From Reticulitermes speratus (Eukaryota > Arthropoda > Insecta > Blattodea > Rhinotermitidae): 64,000 nucleotides of DNA. Location of the stretch: positions 19,895,936-19,959,935 of the forward strand of contig JAJKFL010000008.1 of NCBI GenBank assembly GCA_021186555.1, written 5' to 3'. Both the position numbers and the translations under genes were made by a program. How positions within the stretch are numbered: the stretch's first letter is position 1; each line of letters begins with the position of its first letter. Below are positions 1 through 10,985 of this stretch, in pieces. The notes below the pieces were generated by a model. That model was not told the DNA's origin and made no database searches. It saw only the letters and a program-made list of their open reading frames with translations.

Positions 1-200
1 TTATTTATTATATTCTGCACACATCTACAATTACTTAAATTTCATAAACTATACAATTATACAATATTAATAAAATTCATATTTATTAAACCTGAAGCTG
101 CTTATTTTACACGGTATGTACATTACATAACACTACGTGTGTAACTCGAGATCTCTAACCACCAATGCAGCTGTAAATATTTCCTTTTTATACTTTTTTT

Positions 201-247
201 ATCAGCCTGATGATGGTTACCGTCATTAGCCGAAAACTGTAGCTGAT
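201..247 (+). ncRNA. Hammerhead ribozyme-like motif (type I, minimal stem III)
   Basis: Seen: stem I is six base pairs, ATCAGC (201-206) with GCTGAT (242-247). Core CTGATGA is 207-213, stem II GGTT/AGCC is 215-218 with 228-231, core GAAA is 232-235, and TA at 240-241 sits where U16.1 and H17 belong. One unpaired T lies between the core and stem II, as in most copies in this window. Stem III is imperfect. Known: minimal hammerheads of this type occur in Penelope-like retroelements. No reverse transcriptase and no clear element ends are visible around it. Confidence 0.6.
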
Positions 248-544
248 TTTATCTCTAAATTAAGTTGTGATTAGACTAATCATACTTACATTCCTTGTTA
301 GGCAAAATTATAGTTTGATATATCGGTGTATTAATCTTTATCTTCACAAAGTATGTAGTTCAGATAGCGTCAAGCAATGCACATAATCGCCACGTTTAAA
401 CAAATTAAAATACGGTATTACGAAGCGTTGCATCTGGTTGGCATCCTGTCAGATACAAGAGCCTGCATGCGTAAGAAATCTGGTCATTTCTTTAACAGTC
501 ATTTAAGTGTGAAACCCATAACACTATCTCCAGAATCCTTCATG
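248..544. other. No feature seen
   Basis: AT-rich DNA with no reading frame of note and no repeat I can name. It may include the 3' flank of the hammerhead element at 201-247, whose ends I cannot place. Confidence 0.3.
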
Positions 545-725
545 AAAAACTGATGGTCACTCAGCTCTTGAAGAGATTCTCTAATTTCAAGGAAGCCAAA
601 AGTTCATTACCAAGTAAACAAAAACCCGCCACTGGGCCACACCCTGAGCCAGATAAACAGTTTACACCCTCACAACTTATTTAACTGCTATTTTAATACT
701 GGCCTCGCATCTACGCGTACATCTT
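545..725 (-). mobile_element. Old LINE 3'-end remnant
   Basis: Seen: phrases such as AAAGTTCATTACC, CCCGCCAC, CCTGAGCCAGAT and ATCTACGC follow in the same order as in the better LINE copy at 32572-33061. The match is on the minus strand and much decayed, with substitutions and small indels throughout. No reading frame survives. The identification rests only on the ordered matches. Confidence 0.5.
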
Positions 726-1014
726 GTATCTAGTTTCAGCCCTACAGGTTTGTCGAACAGTTTTTTTTAGGATGCGAGTTTTCTTGGATCTGACGCCGTG
801 CAGACGGATATGTAAGTTCCAACGCTTCGGAGTCGCGTACTTCATTTTCAGGGCAGTCCAAACTACTCTCGGATTACCCCAAAGATGGAGGCGGTACGCT
901 CTTCCTTAATGTTGGTTCCTATATACAAATCTGCACGGTGTCACATCCCAAAATACTGTTGTGAGAACCTCAGATCTCCACATCTTATTACAATTTTGCG
1001 TATCTCCTGTATTG

Positions 1015-1335
1015 TGTGGTCAAATCAAGGAGGTTGAGATGGGCGGGGCATGTGGCACGTATGGGTAGAAGAAAAATGCATACAGGGTTTTGATGGGGAA
1101 CCCGAAGGACAGAAAACACTTCGAAGTCCTAGACTAGATGGGAGAATAATATTAAAACTGATCTTAAAGTTACGGCATGGGAAGGCGTGGACTGGATTAA
1201 TCTGGCTCATTATATGAACAAGTGGCAGGATCTTGTGAACACGGTAATGAACCTTCGGGTCCTATAAAATGCGGAGAATTTCTTGGACTATCTGAGGCAA
1301 TATTAGCTTCGAAAGAAGGACTCTGCTACATGGAG
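1015..1335 (+). mobile_element. LINE 3' end, 5'-truncated
   Basis: Seen: the plus strand has GAGATGGGCGGGGCATGTGG, then TACAGGGTTTTGATGGGGA, AGATGGGAGAATAATATTAA and GAACCTTCGGG, in the same order as the minus-strand copies at 32572-33061 and 52952-53345. In the better copy this encodes the LINE protein tail [12 protein letters not shown]...[11 protein letters not shown]. Here the frame is broken. Only the last part of the reverse-transcriptase protein and a short 3' UTR are present, as in every copy in the window. Confidence 0.7.
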
Positions 1336-2157
1336 TTGGTCAGTAAAGTTGTTATATAGCTCCTGTGTGCTCCATTCCACACTTACGAAACATCTCCTAC
1401 TCAACAGTTCTATCAGTGTCAAGTGAATGGATGGTGACAGCTCGTCAACAAAGGCTTTATCACGAGCTGGATGACCAGTATTTGATTTCTGAATGTACAC
1501 GGTATGTTTCCCCTTCGGCACCTTGTACCAGACTCACCTACCTCTCAAATGGGCACCAAAAGGCCTTTTTGCAGTTCTGAAAAGCCTGGAGCATTAATCT
1601 GGTCACTCATTTGCATCTAACGTCGAAGGTAAGACTGCACAGAGCTTTAACTCCACTCCACCTTGCACCTTCTTAAGCACAGGGGCAACTTTACATTTTA
1701 CCTTAACAATACGAGGGACAGAATACTCTGCAGCTCGTGCTTCCCGTTACGTATGTCCTGATATTGTCCCCTGCATCACGATTGTCACAGAGATCAAGCT
1801 ATAGGGAGTTACACTAACAGCTGTCTGTCTCGTTGCGTCAGTTTCCACGACCCACATTCTGCCCACTGCCTTAGTGGCAAGTGAAGTTTGGAAAGTACTT
1901 GGCCAGATCTGATTATCTCGCAGCGTTCGTTTTAGAACAGCAGGCTGTGGACCTTAATACAGCCAGTGCAGGTACTCGTAAAAGTAGAAACCAGTTCCTA
2001 CTTCCCGGCTGGTTGAAACCGGGTCTTCGTGTGATCATTTACACTTTCAACTGACTATTAGTAATCCTATTAAAATTTAATTTTCACTGGCAAGTAATAT
2101 TAAAATATTTTTCAAATGAATGAATGAATAGCATAAAACAGGTATTCTCGTTAATAT
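1336..2157. other. No feature seen
   Basis: Only short chance reading frames. One pair at 1303-1580 runs antisense to each other with no recognisable domain. No repeat family is recognised. Confidence 0.3.
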
Positions 2158-2425
2158 CTATGAATTGATAAGACAATAGGGAACATAACTGATAATTTAT
2201 AAGACAATATCAGGAACATAACTGATATCGACAATATCGGCAACAAAATTTAGATCGATACGACAATATCGGGAACATATTTGATATCAATGAGACAGTA
2301 TCAGGAACATAATTTTTGTCGATAAGACAAAATCGGAACCATAATTGATATCGATAAGGCAGTATCTGGAACATAATTGATATCGGTAAGACAATATCAG
2401 GAACATAAATGATATCGATAAGTTT
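2158..2425. repeat. Minisatellite, about 32-bp unit, roughly 8 copies
   Basis: Seen: repeated units built on GATAAGACAATATC followed by GGAACATAATTGATATC. Copies vary by substitution and small indels, so this is an old array. The half-unit GATATC is itself palindromic. No coding sense in any frame. Confidence 0.8.
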
Positions 2426-3223
2426 CAGCTTATTGATAGCCTGTATCTCGTAATTTCCTTACTCCAATGAATAAAAAGCAACAACCCTGTGCTGTGCCAA
2501 AAACTTGACATTTTGGAGATGTTTAGTTGACTGTTAGAAGGAGAGTGTGTATGATAGAGCATACAGCTAGCGCAATGCAAATTAATTGATCGTAGAGATT
2601 TTCTCTGTATATGTATTTATGTATTTACTTCATTTCACTTTGGAGGGCTGTTGTAAATACGGCAATGAAGCTTCCGGTTCCTTAACGTAAAATGTAGCGA
2701 ATTTATTGAGCAGCTGATCGGCTATTGCCTTCTCAAGAAGAAATGTTCTCCAAAAAATCCTTTTAGTTAGTATTCTTAGTTATACAATAGTTAACACAAA
2801 CAAATCACAAAATAAATAATGTTAGTGCTGTCATGTGTTAACTTTCTCTTCAGTGCCAGCCTGTTTGTAACTCAGTTTATAATTCAATGCATCATGATGA
2901 GGTAATGTAGTACACTACAGTTTCTCAGCGTAATTGAACGTATCGGCCGGCCCCCTCCTGTATAGACATTACACTGATGGAAATGCATTCGCCTGAGCCT
3001 GACGGGAATGCTAGCTATGCTTGTGCATTGCTGCCGGAGGCACGCAGTCTTACGTGGCAAGTTTATATCAACATTAACAGAAAGCACGTCCTGCCTTTAA
3101 GATATAGTTACTACCACTGTCGATATTACAATAAGTAGGCAATAAAATAAAAAATACCTGCGGCACTGGGACTGAATTAAATCTTATTCATGTAATTTAA
3201 AAATTAATATTTGAATATAATAG
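2426..3223. other. No feature seen
   Basis: AT-rich with scattered short frames (for example 2884-3087 minus) that have no recognisable domain. No repeat identified. Confidence 0.3.
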
Positions 3224-3530
3224 AAGTAAAGGCGAAGCTAAAGTTGTCCCTGTCGACACCATAAAGGCATAAATTATAGAGGGGCGTAGAAGTATAACTC
3301 CACTCATTTTTAAGCCCAGCGCTACATGAAGATGATCTGTCAGCATCAAGCCCCGGTGGCTTTACCTCCTGTCAAGAACTCCTGTACCCATTTAATAGGA
3401 GGCTGGGTCGACTTCAAGGCCTGTATAGTCTTTTTGGAGAAAAGACAAATGACTTGCCCCTGCGGGGATTCGAACTTCGAACCTTCCAGCCTGTAGCCTA
3501 GTCACTATACCAACTGTGCTGTTCCGGCTC
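3224..3530 (-). mobile_element. tRNA-derived SINE, family S3
   Basis: Seen on the minus strand: a tRNA-like head with a degraded A box and a B box (rc of GGGGATTCGAACTTCG), then a body containing rc of GGAGGCTGGGTCGAC and a TTTAC-type 3' end near 3224-3240. Copies at 12544-12990 and 39714-40022 share the phrase GGAGAAAAGA and the order of blocks. tRNA-derived SINEs are transcribed by RNA polymerase III from the internal A and B boxes. This copy is old. Confidence 0.6.
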
Positions 3531-3560
3531 TCACAACACAAAAATGATAATAAAGTAGAT

Positions 3561-3811
3561 TTCCCCCATGGCGCAACAGCCCCCAGTGGGCCAGGGCCTC
3601 CTCATTATTGAGGCTTCACGATCATACTCAGACACACCACACTCGGTAGGACTCCTCTGGACGAGTGACCAGCTCGTCTCAGAGTCCTCTACCTGACAAC
3701 ACACAACACTCACAAGAGACATCCATGCCCCCGGCGGGATTCCAACCCACAATCCCAGCAAGCGATCAGCCGCAGACCCACGCCTTAGACAGCGCGGCCA
3801 CTGGGATCGGC
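3561..3811 (-). mobile_element. tRNA-derived SINE, family S1
   Basis: Seen: read on the minus strand it starts GCCGATCCCAGTGGCCG, continues through a tRNA-Leu-like head to a B box GGTTCGAATCCC-like block, then a 160-bp body with GTTGTGTGTTGTCAGG, GACGAGCTGG and GAGGAGTCCTACCGAG, and ends at GTTGCGCCATGGGGG. Flanks AAAGTA(G) and AAAGTA(AG) may be a short target-site duplication. The tail is G-rich rather than A-rich, unlike the copy at 41966. Confidence 0.8.
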
Positions 3812-3837
3812 AAAGTAAGTGGTACTCATAATTAAAT

Positions 3838-4145
3838 CATGGAGCCGTGACTTACTAGTCGGTGTAGGGACTAGACTACGCGCTTACGTCTCAGGAATCG
3901 TGTTTCGATTCCCGGCTGGGGTAAGAGCTTTATCTTCTCTTCAAAGCTTCAAGACTGGCTCGAAGTCCACCCCGCCTATTCAATGGAAATCAGAGGCGCT
4001 AACCACGAGGAAGCGGCGGGGGCATGAAGGGGAGCCCTCACCTCCGTCTTATGACGAGGTTAAAAAAGAGTGAAGCCGTACCTCCACTCCTCCATAAGCC
4101 TTCATGGTGTGTACAGGGACAATTTCACCTTTACCCTATAAATGT
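3838..4145 (+). mobile_element. tRNA-derived SINE, S3-like subfamily
   Basis: Seen: the tRNA-like head includes TAGTCGGTGTAGGGACTAGA (A-box region) and GTTTCGATTCCCGGC (B box). The body holds GAGGTTAAAAAAGAG, then CTCCACTCC, and the end is TTTCACCTTTACC. This order matches the copy at 20320-20597. A chance frame of 84 codons crosses it and is not a gene. Confidence 0.6.
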
Positions 4146-6151
4146 AAAACGCCTGTACGACCTTGACTAACGAGCACACCGGCAAGAATTTGGTGCAAAT
4201 GGAATAAATGTGGTTGTAGGAAGCTGGAGACCGCAAGGACGGAAAGAAAACCATCCAAACTAGGCACATTAACCAAAATTTACCATTGGGAAACCAAGTT
4301 AAAATATCTTTGAATCACACTGGCATGAAAATTGCTTCTCAGTTACATACACGATCCGTGCCTGCAGAAAGAGCATAGAAGAATATGCCAGTTATACCGA
4401 AATCGCGAACTTAAGTTCCGGGGTTCACATCAGCTTCCATCTTAACCTATGCTACAAAGGTTTAGGGCACTACAGCCTTCAGCTACATGCAAAGCCCGCA
4501 ACGTTCCTAATACAACTGCTTGAAAGTAGTATCTAAATTGTCATGGATTATTACAAAGACACTGCAAATGAACGGAAAGACAAATACCATTCTAGAAATT
4601 ATTAGACGCCTGGTCATTAGAAAATAGGTCCCATGTCTGTACAAACCCAATTAGACACTGCAACAAACACAACAATACTACCAGATGGTAGAAGAATATA
4701 AAATCCCAAGTACTGCACTTACTTAACTCCCGCTCAGATGTCTAGTCACTTCCTGGAGACTAGTTTCTTCGTTCCACAGGCACTCAGCTAACGACAATCT
4801 TCGCTGATGCGTCTATGCAAGATATTAGCCGGCGTTCCGGAGGATCCAGCATCAAGGCAAATGGCTGCTTTGTATCAAACCGACAGCCCACACAATGTCC
4901 TGACGACAGCCATGAGAGCGACGAGGGCTGGAAATACAGAGACCATAAGATTAAGATACATGTGACACCCAGTGACTGATAAAAAACAGCAGTATCTGAA
5001 AGCTCAGTTAAACAAGTCCAGTCTAGCCAGTTACTTCAGGGCAGACCGCTTGATCTACCCATTCGTTCATAATTACTTTGGCTCATAAAACTTTTGAAAT
5101 TGTTCTTTTCATACATTTCATAAATATTAACTTTTACTATAAAGGTATTACATGTTTATTTCCTAATAATTATGTACTTATGATTAATAATGCAAGAGCA
5201 CGCGAGTTAGGGAAACCTTAAGAGATTTATATACACGTATACACTGCCAGACTGCTGTCTAGAAACCAACATATGTACATCTTGAAGGTCCAATGACTGG
5301 CCTTTCGACACAGGTTTTCTTGGTGTTTCTCTGTGTTTAACCAAATTCTAAGAAGATTGCTGAATTCCAAGTTACCAACACGGCATCATTATATTGTAGC
5401 TTTTCGGATTTAAATAAAACAAAATTAAGCCGCTAGCTGTGGGGGGCAACCAAATACCTTTCAAAATCATACAGTTCGCCGCAACATCAAAAATTCTGTG
5501 GCTCCTGTCTCAAGTCACTACTTACATTGATAAAGGTTTATCGTTTGCAAGAGATCACAAAACTTACTAGCTAACGTGAATTATAGGACCTGTCCTTTGA
5601 ACATCCAGGCTAATGAGCATTGCTGATGCTCTGAATAACGTACATGCTCGAACATGACGTATCAAGTTATAGGACACATAAGCCTACTGCATATCCACTC
5701 GAGCGTTTCTCTGTCTTTCAAAGACAGGAAAGAAACATTTCATACATATACCATAAGACAAGCACTGTGAAACTGGCCGCACAGTTTACGAACTTGTATC
5801 GTTTAAACAATGGAAAGACGGTTTCGATTTCTGCTCGGAGCGCTGATCTGTCTGCATTTTTCTGTGTAAGGACAGACCCTGCCGAGGGTTCCTTGTGCCA
5901 CACACTATTTCTGAATAGTAACATTTCAAAGGGTAATCCTCGTCCCACTGGCATACTGTAACAGTTTCAGGACGTCCAGATGGCGTTAAATACTGTGTAT
6001 TTACTGCAATGAAAGTCGAAATGATTCCTTTACTGGCTGGCGGACACAAACATTGGTCTGCAGAAGTACTGTGGACATGAAGATTATATTTTGTCATACT
6101 GAAGTTTGTATACGAACTCGAATAGTAGGCATATGTTAAGGAATTAATCAG
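4146..6151. other. About 2 kb without a recognisable feature
   Basis: The longest frames (5644-5961 plus and 5786-6097 minus, about 100 codons) overlap antisense and have no recognisable domain, signal or repeat. No strong splice-flanked exon candidate stands out by eye. Confidence 0.3.
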
Positions 6152-6356
6152 TGAAGAATGATGCTTAACTAAACAACCGTAACGGCCGATAATGCATCAT
6201 CCTGAAGAATGATGCTTAACTATACAACCGTAACGGCCGATAATGCATCACCCTGAAGAATGATGCTTAAATAACAACCGTAACGGCCGATAATGCATCA
6301 CCCTGAAGAATTATGCTTAACTAAACAACCGTAACGGCCGATAATGCATCACCCTG
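6152..6356. repeat. Tandem repeat, 51-bp unit, 4 copies
   Basis: Seen: four near-identical units starting GAAGAATGATGCTTAA, containing AACCGTAACGGCCGATAATG and ending GCATCACCCT. The third unit has a small deletion and the fourth a single change (ATTATG). High similarity suggests recent expansion. The unit contains the short inverted repeat CCGTAACGG and can pair GCATCAT with ATGATGC across the unit boundary. Confidence 0.9.
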
Positions 6357-6739
6357 TGTAACTTCGTAACATGAGGACCAGGGTCCAACATTTTTTATAT
6401 TTAATCCATTTACAGGCCAACTAGATACTTCTCCAACTCTCAAGCACATATAGGGATAGTGTCTTAAAATTGGTCACAGCGTGTAACAATACTCACTTTA
6501 CACGTTCTTAATGTACTATTCGGACAAATTTTACTCTCTCTCCTATACCAAGAAAAAAAAGCAGCGAAATAAACAAGGTGTAACTGCACGATATCGTACC
6601 TTTCTTGAAAAATCAACAGTCGCTTAGATGGACAAGAAATTTCCCACATTTACGGGAACAGAAAGTATGTTTCCGTGTCCAATAAAGATGTCACTTGACC
6701 CTTTACGAGGTCAGTCCAATCTAGCCCACGTCCTTGCAT

Positions 6740-6870
6740 AATTTCCTTTCAGATCCACCTTGGTACGACCCTCCAAACGACGTCTAGGTTCCTCTCTTTC
6801 ACTGATGTTTTCCGACTAAAATCCTGCATACATTTCTCATCTCCCCCATCCACACTATAATCACATCTCA
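6740..6870 (-). mobile_element. LINE 3'-end remnant
   Basis: Seen: minus-strand match to the LINE family through GGTTCCTCTCTTTC, ACTAAAATCCTGCATACAT and CTCCCCCATCC, in the same order as 52952-53345. No frame survives. Both ends are unclear. Confidence 0.45.
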
Positions 6871-8207
6871 AGCTTCCTTTCTTTGTTACCCTAACAATAT
6901 TAGGGGAAAAGTTGAAAACATAAAGTTCTTCATTACGTATTACGACGATGGCCTATTACACTCAGGATTGCTTGGTTTGTGGAATTATCCGACGTAGAGA
7001 AGGGACAATAATATGTCTGGATACAAATTTAGCAATTAACAGCGGAGTTAAACAATACGATTAAAAGTTCTCAGAAAATGGACTCTTTTTCGTCCGCACG
7101 TAAAAATGCGGGAGACATAGGTATAAGCAGTTGGAAATAATACAAAGATATAATATCAACTACTGGACCGGGCCATATTTCCACATGCGGACGGACATAA
7201 ATTTTCCGACATATATTGTGCTTTGTTCTAAATAATAGACAGACAGTCCAAAAACCAAGTAATCCTAGCTGCAAAACTGCTCTTGAAGGGAAAAGTATTT
7301 ATGAGGAATTGTAAGGAAGACATCTAGTTGCGTAAGTACGCATTACGAACACATGCATGTACGCTTTGTATGCATTTATTCATATAACCATAAAGCCTGG
7401 CCTGCAAAATATACGTTCTCCAGAAAACCACAGTGATTACACTAACGACCGTTCCAGAGAGGCGAGTCACATTATGCAACCGGTATGTCACCTGTCAGCA
7501 GTAAAACCGGAAATAAAATCTCTGGGTCAACTTTCATTTTCACCACCCCAGGTGTAACTACCGGTTCATTAGCTAAACCCCTATGTGCCAGTTTCATTTT
7601 GAAAGAAAGATAAACCTTGATAACTTACACTTAAATCATAAGTTAGAGTTATCATGGAGGTAAGGCCAACAGTAGCTTCAATTGACACCAAATGGCAGAT
7701 GAATACACAGGCACATTATTTTATACGACAACCCACATCACACTTCACTCACACCGTTTCGTGTGACGGTAGGCAGGGCAGCGCTCGCTGCTATTCCAGT
7801 TTGCCGTGCGTCGGTGTTCACGTATTTTAGTTCAATGTATTACAGACAATATTAGGATATTTTCTCACCATATTTAATGAAAATGCAGGAAACATTTTCT
7901 TTCGGATCGGAGACAGGCCTTCACATCCAACATGCAGTTTGCTCATTGTAAATCGAAGTCTTCTAAGTTAAGCGAGCCGACGGGAAGCGACATGGTACAG
8001 TAGTCGAATAAAAATAATACCGCTATATTTTCAGTAAAAATTATTTAACATTTCAGTCCATAGAGCAGCGGTGTGTTTACTTTGAAACTGATAATGGCTC
8101 AGCTGGTCAAAGTGATACTCCAAAGCTCATTACCATCTTAAAGGAACGCATAATTTCAAACTGTATAGACTTTATCACCTTAGTTGATGAAACTGAATTA
8201 ACAGCTC
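6871..8207. other. No feature seen
   Basis: Short chance frames only. The stretch around 7740-7830 is locally less AT-rich but shows no frame or promoter motif I can defend. Confidence 0.3.
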
Positions 8208-8860
8208 ATTGCCACTTTTTCAAGAGCCCGACACTGGATCCCATCCTCAGCCAGTTGGTTTCCAGACCCCTCCATCAATCCCCAATTCCTTAAGGTGTAT
8301 TTTACAACTAACCTACCATCTATAATTACGTCTTCTAAAAGGTCTCTTTGCCGATCCCAGTGGCCGTGCGGTCTAAGGCGTGGGTCTTCGGCCGCTCGCT
8401 TACTAGGATCGTGGGTTCGAATCCCACCGGGGGCATGGATGTTTGTGTTGTGTTTGTTGTATAAGGACGGTAGCATGGAACGTAAAAGTGACATGAAGGA
8501 CGAAAAGGATTAAAAAAAAATCCCACCGGGGGCATGGATGTCTGTCTTTTGAGTGTTGTGTGTTGTCAGGCAGAGGTCTCTGCGACGAGCTGGTCCCTCG
8601 TCCAGAGGAGTCCTACCGACTGTGGTGTGTCTCAAATGTGTGTGATCATGAAACCTCGACGAAACGAGGAGGCCCAGGCCCATATAGGGCTGTCGAGCCA
8701 TAGGAAAAAAAAAGGTCTCTTTCCTTCAGGTTTCCCTACTAAAATCTTCCAGTCCAGCATTTACAATCCCTTCGCATAACATGTCCAGGCTATTTCATTT
8801 TTCCTTATTTTGAGATGCGACTAATATTTCGTGAAGATTATAAAATATTACGCTCCTCGT
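8208..8860 (-). mobile_element. LINE 3' end split by a SINE insertion
   Basis: Seen: LINE 3'-end sequence on the minus strand in two pieces, 8208-8349 and 8710-8860, separated by a composite SINE. The break lies inside the block GGTCTCTTTCC, which is duplicated on both sides. The second piece carries TTCAGGTTTCCCTACTAAAA, a signature of the family. The LINE is therefore older than the SINE. Confidence 0.65.
8350..8709 (+). mobile_element. Composite SINE: S1 head, body B, A-run, partial head, body A
   Basis: Seen: a tRNA-Leu-like head begins GCCGATCCCAGTGGCCGTGC at 8350, with the B box near 8413-8425. It continues into a body B (GGACGGTAGCATGGAACG...GACGAAAAGG), then a run of nine A. The head block TCCCACCGGG, GGCATGGATG then appears a second time (8521) and runs into the usual S1 body A, ending CGAGCCATAGG plus poly-A at 8709. 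The whole unit is flanked by the duplication AAAAGGTCTCTTT (8337-8349 and 8710-8722). The same internal junction recurs at 59201-59602. Confidence 0.85.
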
Positions 8861-9807
8861 CCATTGTCACATTACTTTCTGCCTCTTAATATAATCACTC
8901 TCCTTATCACTCTGTTCTCAAGTACTCCCAATCGACATTTTCCCATTGTTCTCAAACACCCTCTCTCTCTCTATGTTCTTCCCTTAAGATGGGACAACAT
9001 GACATACAAATTACGTTACGGCAGCAGCACACACGTTCTGCTAAAGAAATCACGCTCTAAAGAAATCACCTCTAAAGAAATCACGCTCTAAGAAGAATCG
9101 TAACCAATATCGACGACTCTTATTACAACTGACTCGAACAAGAGGATAGTCGCTTCCCCTCAATAAACAAATCCCATTGTATGTTAATGGTAGCCTCCAT
9201 ACATCTTCCTCTCGCTGTTAACTTTACTAACACGTCACAAGGTCTTTGCTTGAGAAAGTGCCCATGTAGAAATATTCATGACTATTTACTGTAAGATTTA
9301 TTTCACAAAGAAGATAAAACTTAGCGCCTCATTAACGCTGAATTTCGACACCTCGTAATGAGCACAAAAACGATCAAACTTTAATACAAACCATGAAATT
9401 GTAAGAATGGGAAGATTCTTACATGACGATGACCAAGAATGGTCGAAATATGTAGAAAGTAGCTCAAAATGAAAAGGATTGTATTCTAATAAAGGTTATT
9501 CTTGTGCCGATTGAACAACTTGGTGCATTTTACTAAAACTGAAACTTGTCACAAATCAGATCTGGATGTCAGCACTGAATATTGAAGAACAGAGTATTGT
9601 TTCAGCCGTATAAATGACGGCTATTAGAGTAATGGGCCCAGTCTTTCCTTGAGTAAGTCCCTGTATTTCACACGCGTACAGAACAAAACATAATTTGGAT
9701 GTCTCCACTCTTTAGCACGTTCCATCTCCAAATTACTGAACAAATTTCAGTGAAATTTGGTACTTGTTATCTACACGAAATGGTGTGTGGGACGTATAAG
9801 AAAGATG
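8861..9807. other. No gene seen; minor local duplication
   Basis: Near 9045-9095 the phrase AAGAAATCACGCTCTAA recurs with short spacing, a small tandem duplication. Otherwise AT-rich with no recognisable element. Confidence 0.3.
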
Positions 9808-9818
9808 AATAAGCTATT

Positions 9819-10081
9819 TCTTTTTCCAATGGCTCGACAGCCCCTTGGGGGCCTAGGACGCCTCATTTTTCGAGGCTTCACGATCACACTTTTTAGACAC
9901 ACCACACTCGGTAGGACTCCTCTGGACGAGTGACCAGCTCGTCGCAGAGACCTCTACCTGACAACACACAACACTCACAAGAGACAGACATCCATGCCCT
10001 AGGCGGGATTCGAAACCACAATCCCAGTAAGCGAACGGCCGCAGACCCACGCCTTAGACCGCACGGCCACTGGGATCGGCT
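9819..10081 (-). mobile_element. tRNA-derived SINE, family S1, with 11-bp target-site duplication
   Basis: Seen on the minus strand: head GCCGATCCCAGTGGCCGTGC, B-box region, body A, and a 3' end CTGTCGAGCCATTGG followed by A-rich tail. The direct repeat AATAAGCTATT flanks it at 9808-9818 and 10082-10092. Full length. The SINE has no coding capacity; a 65-codon frame across it is a shadow. Confidence 0.9.
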
Positions 10082-10116
10082 AATAAGCTATTACATTGGA
10101 TATTAAATATAAAATG

Positions 10117-10203
10117 TGTTAGGATTGGGATTGGATTTAGCTAAGGACAGAGAAAATGGTGGGCTCTTGTGAAGACAATTTACCTTCGGGTTCCAATAAC
10201 GGC
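10117..10203 (+). mobile_element. LINE 3'-end remnant
   Basis: Seen: GGATTTAGCTAAGGACAGAG, GTGGGCTCTTGTGAA and TTACCTTCGGGTTCC align in order with the LINE end at 55930-56010 (GGATAGGGACAGGTGG...CTTCGGGTTCC). Heavily decayed. Confidence 0.45.
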
Positions 10204-10856
10204 GGGTGATGTTTCGACCACAGGAGCCATAATTCCCTTTCGAAGAACAACTCTGCTGCATGCAGTTATTTACGGTTAGAAACAACAGCTGGAGTCTGCC
10301 GTCTGGAGGCATACTAAAGGTTCTGCGCGCGAGGATCAAATCCAGTCCGGTCGATCCCGAGTCACTACATTGCAAGAGCAGACCCATTTTTGCATATGAT
10401 TCCCCTGTATCTCCGTCACACTGCGTCATTCGAATCTAGTGAATCTGAAGGTCTGTCCTTTGCAACAGCCTAATGAGACATCCCAGTGGACCAGATTGGA
10501 CTCAACTCGGTTAATGTGGCCGCAGACTCAGTGTTTGAAATACTGGTCGCGACATCCAACATACAGCTCACTTCATAGGGTCACTACACCATCAACTTTT
10601 CAAAACTTTAAGATATCCTATGCCTATTCCACTGACCTCTGCATTCATCCTGGTCAGTCGTTTTCACCAGTAGATTTCTCTTTGCCTCAGCGTTGGTGTT
10701 CTTTACTTTCCGCTACACAAATTTGCGTATTTATAATTCCATATCCACTTTACAAGAAATATCGATTCGAAATTATTTCGACTTTGATTTTGTTTTCTGT
10801 CCAGCTGACTGAATCACGGGTCCACTTACTAAAATGCTTAGTAATGCGGACCGTTT

Positions 10857-10985
10857 TATGTCAAATTTTTTTAGGCGGCGCCTAATATTTCTGGATCCTC
10901 AATATGGACTCGCTTCACGTCACCATTCTGGCGCCTAGAGTTTTGAGGTGGCTCCTAGATTTTCAAAAAACTTGTATACCCCCTC
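10857..10985 (+). repeat. Dispersed repeat, copy 1 of 2
   Basis: Seen: blocks GCCTAATATTT, GCTTCACGTCACC, TTCTGGCGCC and AGGTGGCTCCTAGATTTT recur in the same order and spacing at 17632-17760. Identity is roughly 80 percent by eye. Element class unknown. The reading frame ending just upstream (10439-10885) has no recognisable domain. Confidence 0.65.

Noticed and set aside
5644-6097. Opposed frames of about 100 codons
   Set aside because: Antisense overlap without domain, signal peptide or splice context; most likely chance.
8350-8437. tRNA gene (tRNA-Leu-like cloverleaf with A and B boxes)
   Set aside because: The tRNA-like part is the head of a SINE present in seven copies here, without a proper acceptor stem end and with SINE body following. 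The same holds for the S2, S3 and S4 heads.
10439-10885. 148-codon frame, one of the longest outside repeats
   Set aside because: No recognisable domain, low-complexity mix of residues, no supporting exon structure, and its end runs into a dispersed repeat.
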